Shown here: positions 50,807 to 60,112 of the stretch, piece after piece
How positions within the stretch are numbered: the first letter of the stretch is position 1
Layout of the letters: the number at the start of each line of letters is the position of its first letter
Assembly: GCA_945983355.1 (NCBI GenBank)
Contig: CAMFSU010000020.1
Span: 43,746-107,745, forward strand
DNA: 64,000 bases
Source: an uncultured Clostridia bacterium
Lineage (GTDB): Bacteria; Bacillota; Clostridia; Oscillospirales; Acutalibacteraceae
Direction of reading: 5' to 3'
The notes under the pieces: model-generated
The model's database searches: none
What the model saw: the letters and a program-made list of their open reading frames with translations, nothing else
Told to the model about the DNA's origin: nothing
Position numbers and translations under genes: made by a program

Positions 50807-52087
50807 TTATTTTAAAACCTCTACCTCAACTACAAGCAAATTTTTGCATTCGTTTGTTGGGGCAACTCTTTGTGCTAAACCAATGCCGTAAACCCAAATA
50901 ACACCCTTATCATCTGCGATAACAGGAAGATTATCACGAAGATTTTGAGGTATTTTTTCTTCACAAAAAATTTTGTTAAGCGATTTTGTGCATCCACGGT
51001 TTTTAAGGCGAATTTTGTCGCCCTCTCTTCTTGTACGAATAACCGGACTGCCAATAATTTTATCACAGTCTAATATGTTATTTGAGAATAAATTGTTAAC
51101 ATTTGGCTTTTTAGTGAGTGTAACGATAAACTGCTCTGTTTTAACCGTTTCATCACAAGAGACGGTTAAAATACCGTTTTTGCAAATTCCAAAAAGATTA
51201 TTCGGAAGACTTGTTTTACCGCCGTTTAACGCAATATCATATAAAGCGTTTATATGAAAGCTGTCAAGTGACAATTCTTCATACAGCGAATTTACATATT
51301 TTATTATTGTCCGCTTTGCAATGGCGACAGGTACTGCTTTTAAAGCGTCCGCAACCAAGCCGTTTTCGCTTTCACACTTGAAAAGGGTTTCCTGTGCCAA
51401 TATTTCAAGTGCCTCATTATCCTCTCGCAAAATTTCGGTAACACGAACAAAGGAATCTTCAAGCGAAGGGTTAATTTCCTTTAAAGGTTCGACAACCTTG
51501 TGCCTAATTTTATTGCGGGTATAATCATCGGTTAAATTTGTGCTGTCGGTCACATAAGAAAGTGAATTGTCAATACAATATTTTTCAATATCATAGCGAC
51601 TGCAAAAAATAAGCGGTCTTATAAAATTATCTCTTTTTGGCGGTATACCGCAAAGACCTTTAATTCCACTTCCCCTTGTTAAATTCAAAAGCACAGTTTC
51701 AATATTGTCAGAGGCGGTGTGGGCGGTTGCAACAAGACCTTCGGCATTGCGCCTTAAAAAGTCATATCTTACTTCCCTTGCACAAAGCTCAACACTTTGT
51801 CCTCTTTCTTTTGCAAGTGTGGGTATATCAACCGTTTCTGTCACAATTGGTATATCAAGCTTTAAACATAACCATTTTGCAAACGCTTCATCCCTGTCGG
51901 CTTCACCACCGCGTATACCGTGGTTTAAATGCGCCGCCCTAACAGTTATTGAAAGCTTATCCTTTAAAGACCACAAAGCGTGTAAAAGTGCAACCGAATC
52001 CGCACCGCCCGAAAGCGCAACTGTGACAGTATCGCCCGAGCTTATAAGCGAAAAGCGGTTAACTGCATCTAAAACTTTTTCTATCAT
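50807..52087 (-). CDS. tilS: tRNA(Ile)-lysidine synthase
   Basis: Converts C34 of tRNA-Ile(CAU) to lysidine so that AUA is read as Ile; essential. The 426 residues have the PP-loop SGGADSVALLHAL near 26, HLNHGIRG near 53 and HTASDNIET near 122, followed by the TilS substrate-binding and C-terminal domains. The start overlaps the dnaB stop by four bases (ATGA type). Confidence 0.96.
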   Translation of the reverse strand: MIEKVLDAVNRFSLISSGDTVTVALSGGADSVALLHALWSLKDKLSITVRAAHLNHGIRGGEADRDEAFAKWLCLKLDIPIVTETVDIPTLAKERGQSVELCAREVRYDFLRRNAEGLVATAHTASDNIETVLLNLTRGSGIKGLCGIPPKRDNFIRPLIFCSRYDIEKYCIDNSLSYVTDSTNLTDDYTRNKIRHKVVEPLKEINPSLEDSFVRVTEILREDNEALEILAQETLFKCESENGLVADALKAVPVAIAKRTIIKYVNSLYEELSLDSFHINALYDIALNGGKTSLPNNLFGICKNGILTVSCDETVKTEQFIVTLTKKPNVNNLFSNNILDCDKIIGSPVIRTRREGDKIRLKNRGCTKSLNKIFCEEKIPQNLRDNLPVIADDKGVIWVYGIGLAQRVAPTNECKNLLVVEVEVLK

Positions 52088-53457
52088 TGTCTATACAATT
52101 CCACAGAAGTAAAGCGAGTATACTGACCGTCCCAATACAAATCAACGCTGCCTATTTCACCGTGGCGGTTTTTAGCCACGATACATTCAGCTTTGTTGGG
52201 GTCGCCCTTGTCCTCATCCTCACTCTTTTCGTTATCATAATATTTTTCACGGTAAAGGAACATTACAATATCGGCATCCTGTTCGATAGAGCCCGATTCG
52301 CGAAGGTCGGAAAGTGCGGGCTTGTGCGATTTACCCTTTACTTCTGTACCACGCGAAAGCTGAGCGCAAACCAAAACGGGAATTTTAAGGTCCTTTGCCA
52401 TAATTTTTAAATTTCGTGTAATTTCAGAAACCTCTTGCACGCGGTTTTCGGTCTTTCGGGCTGAGCGCATAAGTCCCAAATAGTCAACTATAACTAAATC
52501 CACCTTTGGCATACGCATAAGCTTTGCCTTCATTTCACGAACGGTTATACCCGAGGTTTCATCGAAATAAATCGGTGCCTTTGAAAGCACATCACCCGCT
52601 TGAGCCAAGCGTGTCCACTCGTCAGGGTCAAGCTCACCTGTGCGAAGCTTGGCGCTTTGAATTGCCGCTTCGCTTGAAAGCATACGCTGTGCCAACTGGT
52701 CGCGTGTCATTTCAAGTGAGAAGAAGCAAACCGTTTTACCCTGCTGTACCGCAACATTACGCGCAATGTTAAGCGCAAAGGCAGTTTTACCCATACCGGG
52801 GCGGGCACCCAAAATCAAAAGGTCTGACTTATTAAGACCTGTAATCATTTTGTCAAGCTGACCAAGACCTGTCGGTATGCCGACATAATCCTTTTTGGTT
52901 TCAGGGTCAGACATTTTGGTAAGGCGGTCATAGGTTTCGTTTTCAATAACGCTTTTAATGTGGGTAAGACCGCTAACCTCTCTGCCCTGTCTAATGTCAT
53001 AAATGCGCTGTTCGGCAGCATCAATAAGCTTGCCCGAATCCTCGGCATCCTCATTAACATCCTTTATAATGCCCTGTGCCGCCTCCATCAAGGCGCGTGC
53101 ATAGTAACGGTCACGGATAATGGCAACGTATGTAAGCACATTTGCCGAGGTCGGCACAGTTTGTGCCAACTGGCTTAAATATGCTTTACCGCCCGCCTCA
53201 TCATAGGTGCCGCTTTTCTTTAACTTTTCAAGAAGAGAAACAAAGTCAATGGTTTGACTTAATTCATACATTGAAGAAAGTGCATTATAAATTTCACGGT
53301 GCTGAGGAATGTAAAAGTATTCACTTTTCATACTAACGGCGATTTCATTGATACATTTAGGGTCAATAATAATCGAACCCAAAACCGCCTGCTCGGCTTC
53401 AACCGAATATGGAAGGCGTACGCCGTCTAAATCGTAAATTGTTTTATTTTCAGCCAT
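52084..53457 (-). CDS. dnaB: Replicative DNA helicase DnaB (DnaC in B. subtilis)
   Basis: Hexameric fork helicase. The 457 residues include the N-terminal primase-interacting domain (LPYSVEAEQAVLGSI) and the RecA-like domain with GARPGMGKTAFALN near 205, DYLGLM near 318 and LSDLRESGSIEQDAD near 378. No intein is present. It follows rplI by two bases, a conserved pairing. Confidence 0.97.
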   Translation of the reverse strand: MAENKTIYDLDGVRLPYSVEAEQAVLGSIIIDPKCINEIAVSMKSEYFYIPQHREIYNALSSMYELSQTIDFVSLLEKLKKSGTYDEAGGKAYLSQLAQTVPTSANVLTYVAIIRDRYYARALMEAAQGIIKDVNEDAEDSGKLIDAAEQRIYDIRQGREVSGLTHIKSVIENETYDRLTKMSDPETKKDYVGIPTGLGQLDKMITGLNKSDLLILGARPGMGKTAFALNIARNVAVQQGKTVCFFSLEMTRDQLAQRMLSSEAAIQSAKLRTGELDPDEWTRLAQAGDVLSKAPIYFDETSGITVREMKAKLMRMPKVDLVIVDYLGLMRSARKTENRVQEVSEITRNLKIMAKDLKIPVLVCAQLSRGTEVKGKSHKPALSDLRESGSIEQDADIVMFLYREKYYDNEKSEDEDKGDPNKAECIVAKNRHGEIGSVDLYWDGQYTRFTSVELYRQ

Positions 53458-53459
53458 AA

Positions 53460-53900
53460 TTATTCAGTAACCTTTACAGTTATTTTTGCAACTATCCCCT
53501 GATAAAGCTTGATTTCGGCGGTGTATTCACCAAAATTTTTAATGTCAGCAACCGACATTTTCTTTTTATCAATTTCAATGCCTAATTTATTTTTAATTTC
53601 AGCAGCAATTTCCTTTGAAGTAACCGAGCCAAAAAGTTTGCCGTTAGAACCCGCTTTAGCTTTAATAACCACCTCTTTGCCGTTTAAAGCATTTGCGGTG
53701 TTTTGTGCAGCGGCAATTTCTTCTTTTTTATGGTGTGCTGCGGCTTCTTCACGGTTTTTAAGCTCATTTAAAGCGGCATTATTTGCCTCAATCGCAAGCT
53801 TTTTAGGAAACAAAAAGTTTCTTGCATAACCGTCAGACACATTGCAAAGCTCACCCTTTTTGCCGTGACCCTTGACATCTTGTAATAAAACAACCTTCAT
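53460..53900 (-). CDS. rplI: 50S ribosomal protein L9
   Basis: A 146-residue L9 of two globular domains joined by a long helix: [30 protein letters not shown] near 24, then the charged helix ([17 protein letters not shown]) and C-terminal domain. It influences reading-frame maintenance. 12 bases after rnjA, before dnaB. Confidence 0.97.
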   Translation of the reverse strand: MKVVLLQDVKGHGKKGELCNVSDGYARNFLFPKKLAIEANNAALNELKNREEAAAHHKKEEIAAAQNTANALNGKEVVIKAKAGSNGKLFGSVTSKEIAAEIKNKLGIEIDKKKMSVADIKNFGEYTAEIKLYQGIVAKITVKVTE

Positions 53901-53912
53901 TGTTATTCTCCT

Positions 53913-55706
53913 TTACACTTCCATAATAATGGGTAATACCATAGGACTGCGTTTTGTTTTTGTAAATAAGAATTTTGAAACGCCGTCTTTAATTTTATTT
54001 TTAATTGTTGCCCAATCTCTGATATTTTGGTAATAGCACCTGTCAAGTATATCCCAAACAAGATTGTTGATTTCTGAAATAAGCTCTTCCGATTCTTTCA
54101 TATAGATAAATCCGCGTGAAACAATGTCAGGACCTGCCACAATTTCGCGTGTTACAGCATCAATTGAAACGGCAACAATAATTATACCGCCGTCGGACAG
54201 CAGCTTTCTGTCACGAAGAACAATACTGCCGACATCACCAACGCCCAAGCCGTCAACCATAACTCGACCTGCCTGAACAACCTCACTGCATTTAACCTGT
54301 TTTTTAGTAATTTCTATAACCGAGCCGTTTTGAGCAATAACAGTATTTTCCTTTTCAATTCCCATAAGCTTTGCTAACTCGGCGTGCTTCATAAGGTGCT
54401 TTTGCTCACCATGAACGGGAATAAAATACTTTGGCTTTACAATGCTCATAATAAGCTTTAACTCTTCTTGACAGGCATGGCCCGAAACGTGAACATCATA
54501 CATTCTTTCGTAAACTACATTTGCCCCACGCTTCATAAGCTCGTTTATAACCTTTGTAACAAGCTTTTCGTTGCCCGGAATTGGGGTTGCTGAAATAATT
54601 ATCATATCCCCCGGGGCAATTTCAACTTGACGGTGGTCGGAAAATGCCATACGGTGGAGTGCTGAAAGGGGCTCACCCTGACTGCCTGTTGTAACCACAA
54701 CAATTTCACCTGGGGTGTAATTTTTAATCGCTTCAATTTCGATTAAAACATCCTTTGGAACTCTTAAATATCCAAGCTCCTCCGCAACCGACACAACATT
54801 AAGCATGCTTCGGCCCGAAACCGCAACCTTACGGTTACAGCGGTATGCCTCGTCAATAATTTGCTGTATACGGTGAATATTAGATGAAAATGTTGCAACT
54901 ATAATTCGTTTACCCTCGGCCTGACGGAAAAGGTTTGAAAACGAACCTCCCACCAAACGCTCTGATGCGGTGTAACCGCCACGCTCGGCATTGGTTGAAT
55001 CGGACAAAAGTGCCAAAACGCCCTTTTTGCCAAGCTCGGCAAGGCAAGGTATATCAATCATATAGTCATCAATAGGTGTGGTGTCAATTTTAAAGTCACC
55101 CATATGAACAACCGTGCCGCCCGCAGTTTTTATTGCAAATGCAACTGCATCGGGTATTGAATGGTTTACATGAATAAACTGAACTGAAAACTTGCCAACA
55201 TTAACGGTGCTGCCCGCTTTTACAACATTAAGCTTTGCGCTTTCTAAAAGGCGGTGTTCTTTAAGCTTGCCTTCAATAAGGCCAATAGTTAAGCGTGTGG
55301 CATAAATCGGCACATTAAAGTTTTTAAGCAAATAAGGAATTGCACCGATATGGTCCTCGTGACCGTGGGTTACAAAAAGACCCTTGATTTTATCTTTATT
55401 TTCCAAAACATAGGTAAAATCAGGAATTACAATGTCGATACCCGGCATTTCTTCATCGGGAAAGGACATTCCGCAGTCCACCAAAATCATATCGCCCTCA
55501 TACTCGTAAAGGGTGATATTTTTACCTATTTCACCAAGACCGCCAAGCGGAATAACCTTAATAGGTGATTTTTGGCTTTTTGTATTTTTAACATTATTGT
55601 TTGTCGGCTTTTTTACACGGCTTTGATTTTTATTCCTGGTTTGAGTCTTGTTTTTTTGTTCGTTCTTTGTTTTTATATACTTCTTTGACTCTTTTTTATC
55701 AGCCAT
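53913..55706 (-). CDS. rnjA: Ribonuclease J
   Basis: MBL-fold 5'-3' exonuclease and endonuclease of mRNA decay. The 597 residues begin with a 45-residue Lys/Asn-rich tail (MADKKESKKYIKTKN) before the catalytic core: THGHEDHIGAIPYL near 110, GDFKIDTTP near 200, and the beta-CASP motif HVSGHACQEEL near 405. I use the ATG at 55706 with GGAGG rather than the frame start at 55796, which includes the leader. The long basic N-terminal tail may bind RNA. Confidence 0.95.
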   Translation of the reverse strand: MADKKESKKYIKTKNEQKNKTQTRNKNQSRVKKPTNNNVKNTKSQKSPIKVIPLGGLGEIGKNITLYEYEGDMILVDCGMSFPDEEMPGIDIVIPDFTYVLENKDKIKGLFVTHGHEDHIGAIPYLLKNFNVPIYATRLTIGLIEGKLKEHRLLESAKLNVVKAGSTVNVGKFSVQFIHVNHSIPDAVAFAIKTAGGTVVHMGDFKIDTTPIDDYMIDIPCLAELGKKGVLALLSDSTNAERGGYTASERLVGGSFSNLFRQAEGKRIIVATFSSNIHRIQQIIDEAYRCNRKVAVSGRSMLNVVSVAEELGYLRVPKDVLIEIEAIKNYTPGEIVVVTTGSQGEPLSALHRMAFSDHRQVEIAPGDMIIISATPIPGNEKLVTKVINELMKRGANVVYERMYDVHVSGHACQEELKLIMSIVKPKYFIPVHGEQKHLMKHAELAKLMGIEKENTVIAQNGSVIEITKKQVKCSEVVQAGRVMVDGLGVGDVGSIVLRDRKLLSDGGIIIVAVSIDAVTREIVAGPDIVSRGFIYMKESEELISEINNLVWDILDRCYYQNIRDWATIKNKIKDGVSKFLFTKTKRSPMVLPIIMEV

Positions 55707-55799
55707 CAATTTTCCTCCATTAAATTTTTTATGTAAATGTGTTTTTCTCAAAAACACACAGAGCTTTATAAAGTTAAATTTCCCCTTATATCTCATAAT

Positions 55800-55829
55800 A
55801 TAATACTATCTTTGCACACACCTTGTCAA
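55800..55829 (-). promoter_or_regulatory. Promoter of rnjA
   Basis: Minus strand TTGACA (55824-55829), 18-base spacer, TATTAT (55800-55805). The leader of about 85 bases has no clear structure. Confidence 0.7.
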
Positions 55830-55870
55830 GTAAATAATAATATTATTATATAATAAACAAAAAAATATGT

Positions 55871-55900
55871 AAAAAAGACCGCCTTTTAAAAAGACGGTCA
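55871..55900 (-). terminator. Terminator of the trmO-nfnA-nfnB gene run
   Basis: Minus-strand stem GACCGTCTTTT with AAAGGCGGTC (one mismatch or wobble) followed by TTTTTTAC, after the nfnB stop. Confidence 0.85.
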
Positions 55901-55905
55901 AAATT

Positions 55906-57291
55906 TTAAACATTTTTTAAATATTCATCAATAGATTTTGCGGCAGTTTTACCCGCACCCATTGCACTTATAACGGTTGCAGCACCTGTTACTGCGTCGC
56001 CACCGGCATAAACGCCTTTAAGCGAGGTTAAGGCAGTTTCTTCGGTAACAACAATGCCGCCATATTTATTAACCTCTAATCCATCGGTTGTATCTTTAAT
56101 AAGCGGGTTAGGTGAAGTACCTATCGACATTATCACACAGTCCGCGGTTATTTTAAATTCGCTATTAGGAATTTTAACAGGTCTTGCTCTACCCGACTCA
56201 TCGGGTTCTGAAAGCTCCATCTTATCACACACAATGCTTTCAACCCAACCATTTTGGTTGCCGTTAATTTTAACGGGGTTTGTAAGCATTGCAAAGTTAA
56301 TGCCCTCTTCCTTTGCGTGATGAACTTCTTCCAAACGCGCGGGTAGTTCCTTTTCGGTACGGCGGTAAACAATAGTTACCTTGCTACCAAGTCGCTTTGC
56401 AGTACGGGCGGCATCCATTGCCACATTGCCGCCACCAACAACAACCGTGTGCTTTGCCTTGAAAATGGGGGTGTCACTGCCATCCATATATGCTTTCATA
56501 AGATTGTTACGGGTTAAAAATTCGTTTGCCGAATATACACCGTTTAACGACTCGCCCTCAATCCCCATAAAGCGTGGGAGACCCGCGCCCGAGCCGATAA
56601 ACACCGCCTTATAACCCTCATCAAACAGCTCGGCAATAGTAATGGTTTTGCCAACCACAACATTGGTTTGCAAATCAACACCAAGTGCCTTTAAAGCATC
56701 TACTTCCTTTTGAACGATGGCCTTTGGCAAGCGGAATTCGGGTATACCGTAAACCAACACACCGCCCGCTGTATGAAGCGCCTCGAAAACAGTCACCTCG
56801 TATCCCTTTTTAGCAAGCTCACCCGCACAGGTAAGCCCCGATGGACCCGAGCCGATAACAGCAACCTTTTTGCCGTTTGACAGTGGTTTTTCAATGTTTT
56901 CGATTGTGTGGGCATTGTGCCAATCGGCAACAAAGCGTTCAAGTCGGCCAATGCCAACACTTTCACCCTTAATACCCCTGATACATTTGCTTTCGCATTG
57001 CTTTTCCTGTGGGCAAACACGACCGCAAACTGCAGGTAATGATGATGACTTATAAATCACCTGATAAGCGCCCTCAAAATCGCCCTGCTTCACCTTTTCG
57101 ATAAATTCGGGTATGTGTATATTTACAGGGCAGCCCGAAACACAGGGTGCATTTTTACAATTAAGACAACGAAGTGCCTCGTCAATTGCAGTTTCTTCGC
57201 TATAACCGAGCGCAACCTCGCAAAAATTTGTTGCACGAATTTTTGCGTCCTGCGTGGGCATTTCGTTTCGTTTTAAAGACATATTTGCCAT
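55906..57291 (-). CDS. nfnB: NfnB / glutamate-synthase-small-subunit-like flavoprotein
   Basis: Large subunit of NADH-dependent reduced ferredoxin:NADP+ oxidoreductase, an electron-bifurcating enzyme. The 461 residues have N-terminal iron-sulfur cysteines (CLNCKNAPCVSGCP near 42 and CGRVCPQEKQCESKC near 90), an FAD-binding GSGPSGLTCAGELAKKG near 147 and an NAD(P)-binding GGGNVAMDAAR near 288. The same family includes GltD. The adjacent nfnA partner, whose stop overlaps this start (TAATG), makes NfnB the better call. Confidence 0.9.
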   Translation of the reverse strand: MANMSLKRNEMPTQDAKIRATNFCEVALGYSEETAIDEALRCLNCKNAPCVSGCPVNIHIPEFIEKVKQGDFEGAYQVIYKSSSLPAVCGRVCPQEKQCESKCIRGIKGESVGIGRLERFVADWHNAHTIENIEKPLSNGKKVAVIGSGPSGLTCAGELAKKGYEVTVFEALHTAGGVLVYGIPEFRLPKAIVQKEVDALKALGVDLQTNVVVGKTITIAELFDEGYKAVFIGSGAGLPRFMGIEGESLNGVYSANEFLTRNNLMKAYMDGSDTPIFKAKHTVVVGGGNVAMDAARTAKRLGSKVTIVYRRTEKELPARLEEVHHAKEEGINFAMLTNPVKINGNQNGWVESIVCDKMELSEPDESGRARPVKIPNSEFKITADCVIMSIGTSPNPLIKDTTDGLEVNKYGGIVVTEETALTSLKGVYAGGDAVTGAATVISAMGAGKTAAKSIDEYLKNV

Positions 57292-58142
57292 TATTTTACT
57301 TCTTTCTTAAACAAATTACAGTTTTCTTCATAAGCGTGGCGTTCAAAATCACGATAGGTTGTCCCACGCTTCATTGCTTCGTCAAAATCAATTTGATAAC
57401 CATCAAAATCGGGGCCATCGACACATGCAAATTTAATTTTACCGCCAACAGTTAAACGACAGCCACCGCACATACCGGTGCCGTCTATCATAATCGGGTT
57501 CATAGAAACGGTAACAGGTACATTATATTCCTTTGCGGTTAAAACCACAAATTTCATCATAACAAGCGGGCCGACAGTAATAATTTCATCGTACTGCTTA
57601 CCATTTGAAAGCGCTTCTTTTAACGGCATTGTAACATTGCCCTTTAAACCGTAAGAGCCATCATCGGTGGTAACCACAAGATTGTCTGAAACTGCTTTGA
57701 ATTCATCCTCTAAAATAAGTAAATCGCTGTTTCTAAAACCGATTATACTGTCAACCTCACAGCCCATATTATGTAACTTTTCAGCAACGGGAAGCGCAAT
57801 GGCGCAACCAACACCGCCACCGATTACGCACACCCTTTTAAGCCCCTCAACCTTTGTGGGATTGCCCAACGGGCCGACAAAATCGGCAATAAATTCACCC
57901 GCATTTTTTTGGTTTAATTTATTGGTTGTAGCACCAACAATTTGGAAAATGATTTTCACTAAACCTTTTTTCCTGTCAAAGCCCGCAACAGTCAGCGGAA
58001 TTCTTTCGCCGTTTTCATCAACACGCAAAATTATAAACTGCCCCGCCTGTGCTTTTTTTGCAACAAGCGGTGCTTCAATTTCCATTTGTGTTACAAAGGA
58101 ATTTAATACTTTTTTACTTGCTATTTTATACACTATTTTCAC
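57291..58142 (-). CDS. nfnA: NfnA / ferredoxin-NADP reductase-like flavoprotein
   Basis: Small subunit of NfnAB. The 283 residues have an FAD domain (PLTVAGFDRKKG), a NAD-binding GGGVGCAIALPVAEKL near 108 and a C-terminal [2Fe-2S] site with MCGGCRLTV and a later Cys in FACVDGP, as in dihydroorotate dehydrogenase PyrK-type proteins. No pyrD is nearby. Start is GTG at 58142, overlapping the trmO 3' end by 17 bases. Confidence 0.9.
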   Translation of the reverse strand: MKIVYKIASKKVLNSFVTQMEIEAPLVAKKAQAGQFIILRVDENGERIPLTVAGFDRKKGLVKIIFQIVGATTNKLNQKNAGEFIADFVGPLGNPTKVEGLKRVCVIGGGVGCAIALPVAEKLHNMGCEVDSIIGFRNSDLLILEDEFKAVSDNLVVTTDDGSYGLKGNVTMPLKEALSNGKQYDEIITVGPLVMMKFVVLTAKEYNVPVTVSMNPIMIDGTGMCGGCRLTVGGKIKFACVDGPDFDGYQIDFDEAMKRGTTYRDFERHAYEENCNLFKKEVK

Positions 58143-58800
58143 CTGTTTTTGTGATTTTTGTAACTGTTAAAAGGTCATCCATAACCTTAAATTCAATATG
58201 ATATTTTGCAAATTCAAAGGCATAAATACGGTTTATATCATTTTGATAATGTGGTCTTGGGTCACCCTCTAAAACGGCAACGGTTTTGGCATAATCCTCC
58301 CCTAAAATCACTTTGAATTCTTCGGGAATTTCCACCTTTAAATTATCCCCAAAAACCGCATCAGAAAAGCCGCCAACGGCATCGGTATGACAGTCGGTAT
58401 AAGGGATATAGGGCTTTATATCATAAATGGGCGTGCCGTCTAATAAATCGGCACCCGAAACATAAATTTCGCCATTTTTTATCTCCAAAATTTTTACACT
58501 TGAAAGACCGATGGGGTTGGGTCGGTAAGGTGAGCGTGTGGCAAACACCCCTACCCTTTTGTTACCGCCAAGGCGAGGGGGCCGAACTGTCGGTGACCAG
58601 TTAGGTTTATCAACCTCGGAAAAGCCCCAAATAAGCCATAAATGGCTAAAATCTTCAAGCCCCCTTAAAGCCGAAATATCAGCATATTCCTTTTCAAAAA
58701 CAATTTTACCCACAGTGTCCACCAAACCGCTTTGTCGCGGTATGCCAAACTTTGTGGGAAAATCGGTTTTTATTCTTGCAATAACCTTTAAGCTTCCCAT
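58126..58800 (-). CDS. trmO: tRNA (t6A37-N6)-methyltransferase TrmO
   Basis: SAM-dependent enzyme adding a methyl group to t6A37 (m6t6A). The 224 residues are one TrmO/TsaA beta-barrel domain with FATRSPYRPNPIGLSSVKI near 85 and DGTPIYDIKPYIPYTD near 120. A C-terminal extension of about 60 residues follows. It overlaps nfnA and lies three bases after the small membrane-protein gene. Confidence 0.9.
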   Translation of the reverse strand: MGSLKVIARIKTDFPTKFGIPRQSGLVDTVGKIVFEKEYADISALRGLEDFSHLWLIWGFSEVDKPNWSPTVRPPRLGGNKRVGVFATRSPYRPNPIGLSSVKILEIKNGEIYVSGADLLDGTPIYDIKPYIPYTDCHTDAVGGFSDAVFGDNLKVEIPEEFKVILGEDYAKTVAVLEGDPRPHYQNDINRIYAFEFAKYHIEFKVMDDLLTVTKITKTGENSV

Positions 58801-58803
58801 AAT

Positions 58804-59394
58804 TTAAAACTTGTAACTATTTATGAAATCTTCCCATTCGGGTTTATTTTCATCGGGCAAAGCGTTATATTCGCGGAAAACAATTTCTAAAACCTGTTCA
58901 TACGCTTTTTTGACTTTTAAATAACTGTTTATAACAATTAAAGCCATTGCAAGCGAACACAAAAGAATGATTGAAAGTGGCAATAAATGCACCAAATAGA
59001 ACTTAGCGGGAAGATTTACATATGTATTACCAAGCAATTGTGCATAAACAATTGTAAAGCAAACCGAAAGAATAACATTTAACCCACCAAAAACGCCTGC
59101 AACTATGGGATTAGCATTAAATTTTGACAAAATAAAGACAAACAGCATAACCGCAGTTAAAATGCAAACTGTTATAAAACCGTTCATATCCATTGTAGCA
59201 TTTGACGGCAATTCAGATTTTATTAACAAAATTCCAATGATATAAAGCGCATTTATAACCATTGTAAAAGCAAATGCCAAAATATAAAGCCATTTACAAA
59301 TTTTATAACCTTTGCCATCTTTTTTAGCGTAATATACACCTAATTTTTGTTCTCGTTCCTTGACACGATTTAAAATATTTTCATTAAAAGCCAT
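58804..59394 (-). CDS. Small membrane protein of unknown function
   Basis: A 196-residue protein starting MAFNENILNRVKEREQK, with four hydrophobic helices (about 28-50, 62-85, 88-115 and 128-155) and a cytoplasmic amphipathic end (LKVKKAYEQVLEIVFREYN). I do not recognise a family. The ATG at 59394 has GGAG. It is the first gene of the trmO-nfnA-nfnB run and its promoter overlaps that of trmL. Confidence 0.75.
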   Translation of the reverse strand: MAFNENILNRVKEREQKLGVYYAKKDGKGYKICKWLYILAFAFTMVINALYIIGILLIKSELPSNATMDMNGFITVCILTAVMLFVFILSKFNANPIVAGVFGGLNVILSVCFTIVYAQLLGNTYVNLPAKFYLVHLLPLSIILLCSLAMALIVINSYLKVKKAYEQVLEIVFREYNALPDENKPEWEDFINSYKF

Positions 59395-59422
59395 AATTTC
59401 TCTCCAAAGCAATATTTTTTAT

Positions 59423-59472
59423 ATTATACTACCAATTATTTTAATTGACAAGTCCGATTTTGCAATTATAAT
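59423..59472. promoter_or_regulatory. Overlapping divergent promoters
   Basis: Plus strand: TTGACA (59445-59450), 16-base spacer, TATAAT (59467-59472), for trmL. Minus strand: TTGTCA (59446-59451), 17-base spacer, TATAAT (59423-59428), for the membrane-protein gene. The -35 boxes occupy the same bases on opposite strands. Confidence 0.82.
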
Positions 59473-59507
59473 TGTTATTGTATAAAAAACTGATTTTGGT
59501 GATAAAA

Positions 59508-60011
59508 ATGTCGAAACTTAACATTGTAATGGTAGAGCCCGAAATCCCGCAAAACACGGGCAATGTGGCACGCACCTGTGCCGCAACAGGCGCACGGCTT
59601 CATTTGGTGGGGCCTATGGGCTTTAAAATTGATGATAAAAAATTAAAGCGAGCGGGGCTTGATTATTGGCAATATCTTGATATTACCTATTACGATTCTT
59701 TGGATGAATTTTTTGAGAAAAATCAAGGCGAATTTTATTATTTTACAACAAAGGGACGCCATGTTCACAGCGATGTAAATTATCCTGATAATTGCTACCT
59801 TTTATTTGGCAAGGAAACCAAAGGTCTTCCCGAAGAATTGCTTATAAAACACCCCGAAAATTGCGTTAGAATTCCAATGGAGGGTGAAATAAGAAGCTTA
59901 AACCTTTCTAACTCGGTTGCTATTGCAACTTACGAGGTTTTAAGACAGTGGAATTACCCCGCACTTCAAAATTTTGGTCAATTACACAATTATCGCTGGG
60001 AAGAAGTGTAA
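59508..60011 (+). CDS. trmL: tRNA (cytidine/uridine-34-2'-O)-methyltransferase TrmL
   Basis: SPOUT enzyme methylating the wobble ribose of tRNA-Leu isoacceptors. The 167 residues start MSKLNIVMVEPEIPQNTGN and carry TGARLHLVGPMGF near 28, LLFGKETKGLP near 100 and the knot motif IPMEGEIRSLNLSNSVAIATYE near 123. The ATG at 59508 has a GGTGA site; the extension to 59472 enters the promoter. Confidence 0.95.
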   Translation: MSKLNIVMVEPEIPQNTGNVARTCAATGARLHLVGPMGFKIDDKKLKRAGLDYWQYLDITYYDSLDEFFEKNQGEFYYFTTKGRHVHSDVNYPDNCYLLFGKETKGLPEELLIKHPENCVRIPMEGEIRSLNLSNSVAIATYEVLRQWNYPALQNFGQLHNYRWEEV

Positions 60012-60042
60012 ATATTTTTACATATATTTATTAAATATATAT

Positions 60043-60069
60043 TGAAAAAACTTAAATTTGTGGTAAAAT
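60043..60069 (+). promoter_or_regulatory. Promoter of pgk
   Basis: TTGAAA (60043-60048), 15-base spacer, TAAAAT (60064-60069) with an extended -10 TG two bases upstream, which may offset the short spacer. Confidence 0.6.
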
Positions 60070-60112
60070 AAGAGTGTATAAATTTTAACAAACTTTGAAA
60101 GGATTGTTTTAA

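Noticed and set aside
55707..55796. 30-residue N-terminal extension of RNase J
   Set aside because: It begins at the predicted transcription start; the ATG at 55706 has GGAGG at proper spacing.
57291..58142. nfnA as PyrK, the electron-transfer subunit of dihydroorotate dehydrogenase
   Set aside because: No pyrD is nearby and it is coupled by a one-base overlap to nfnB.
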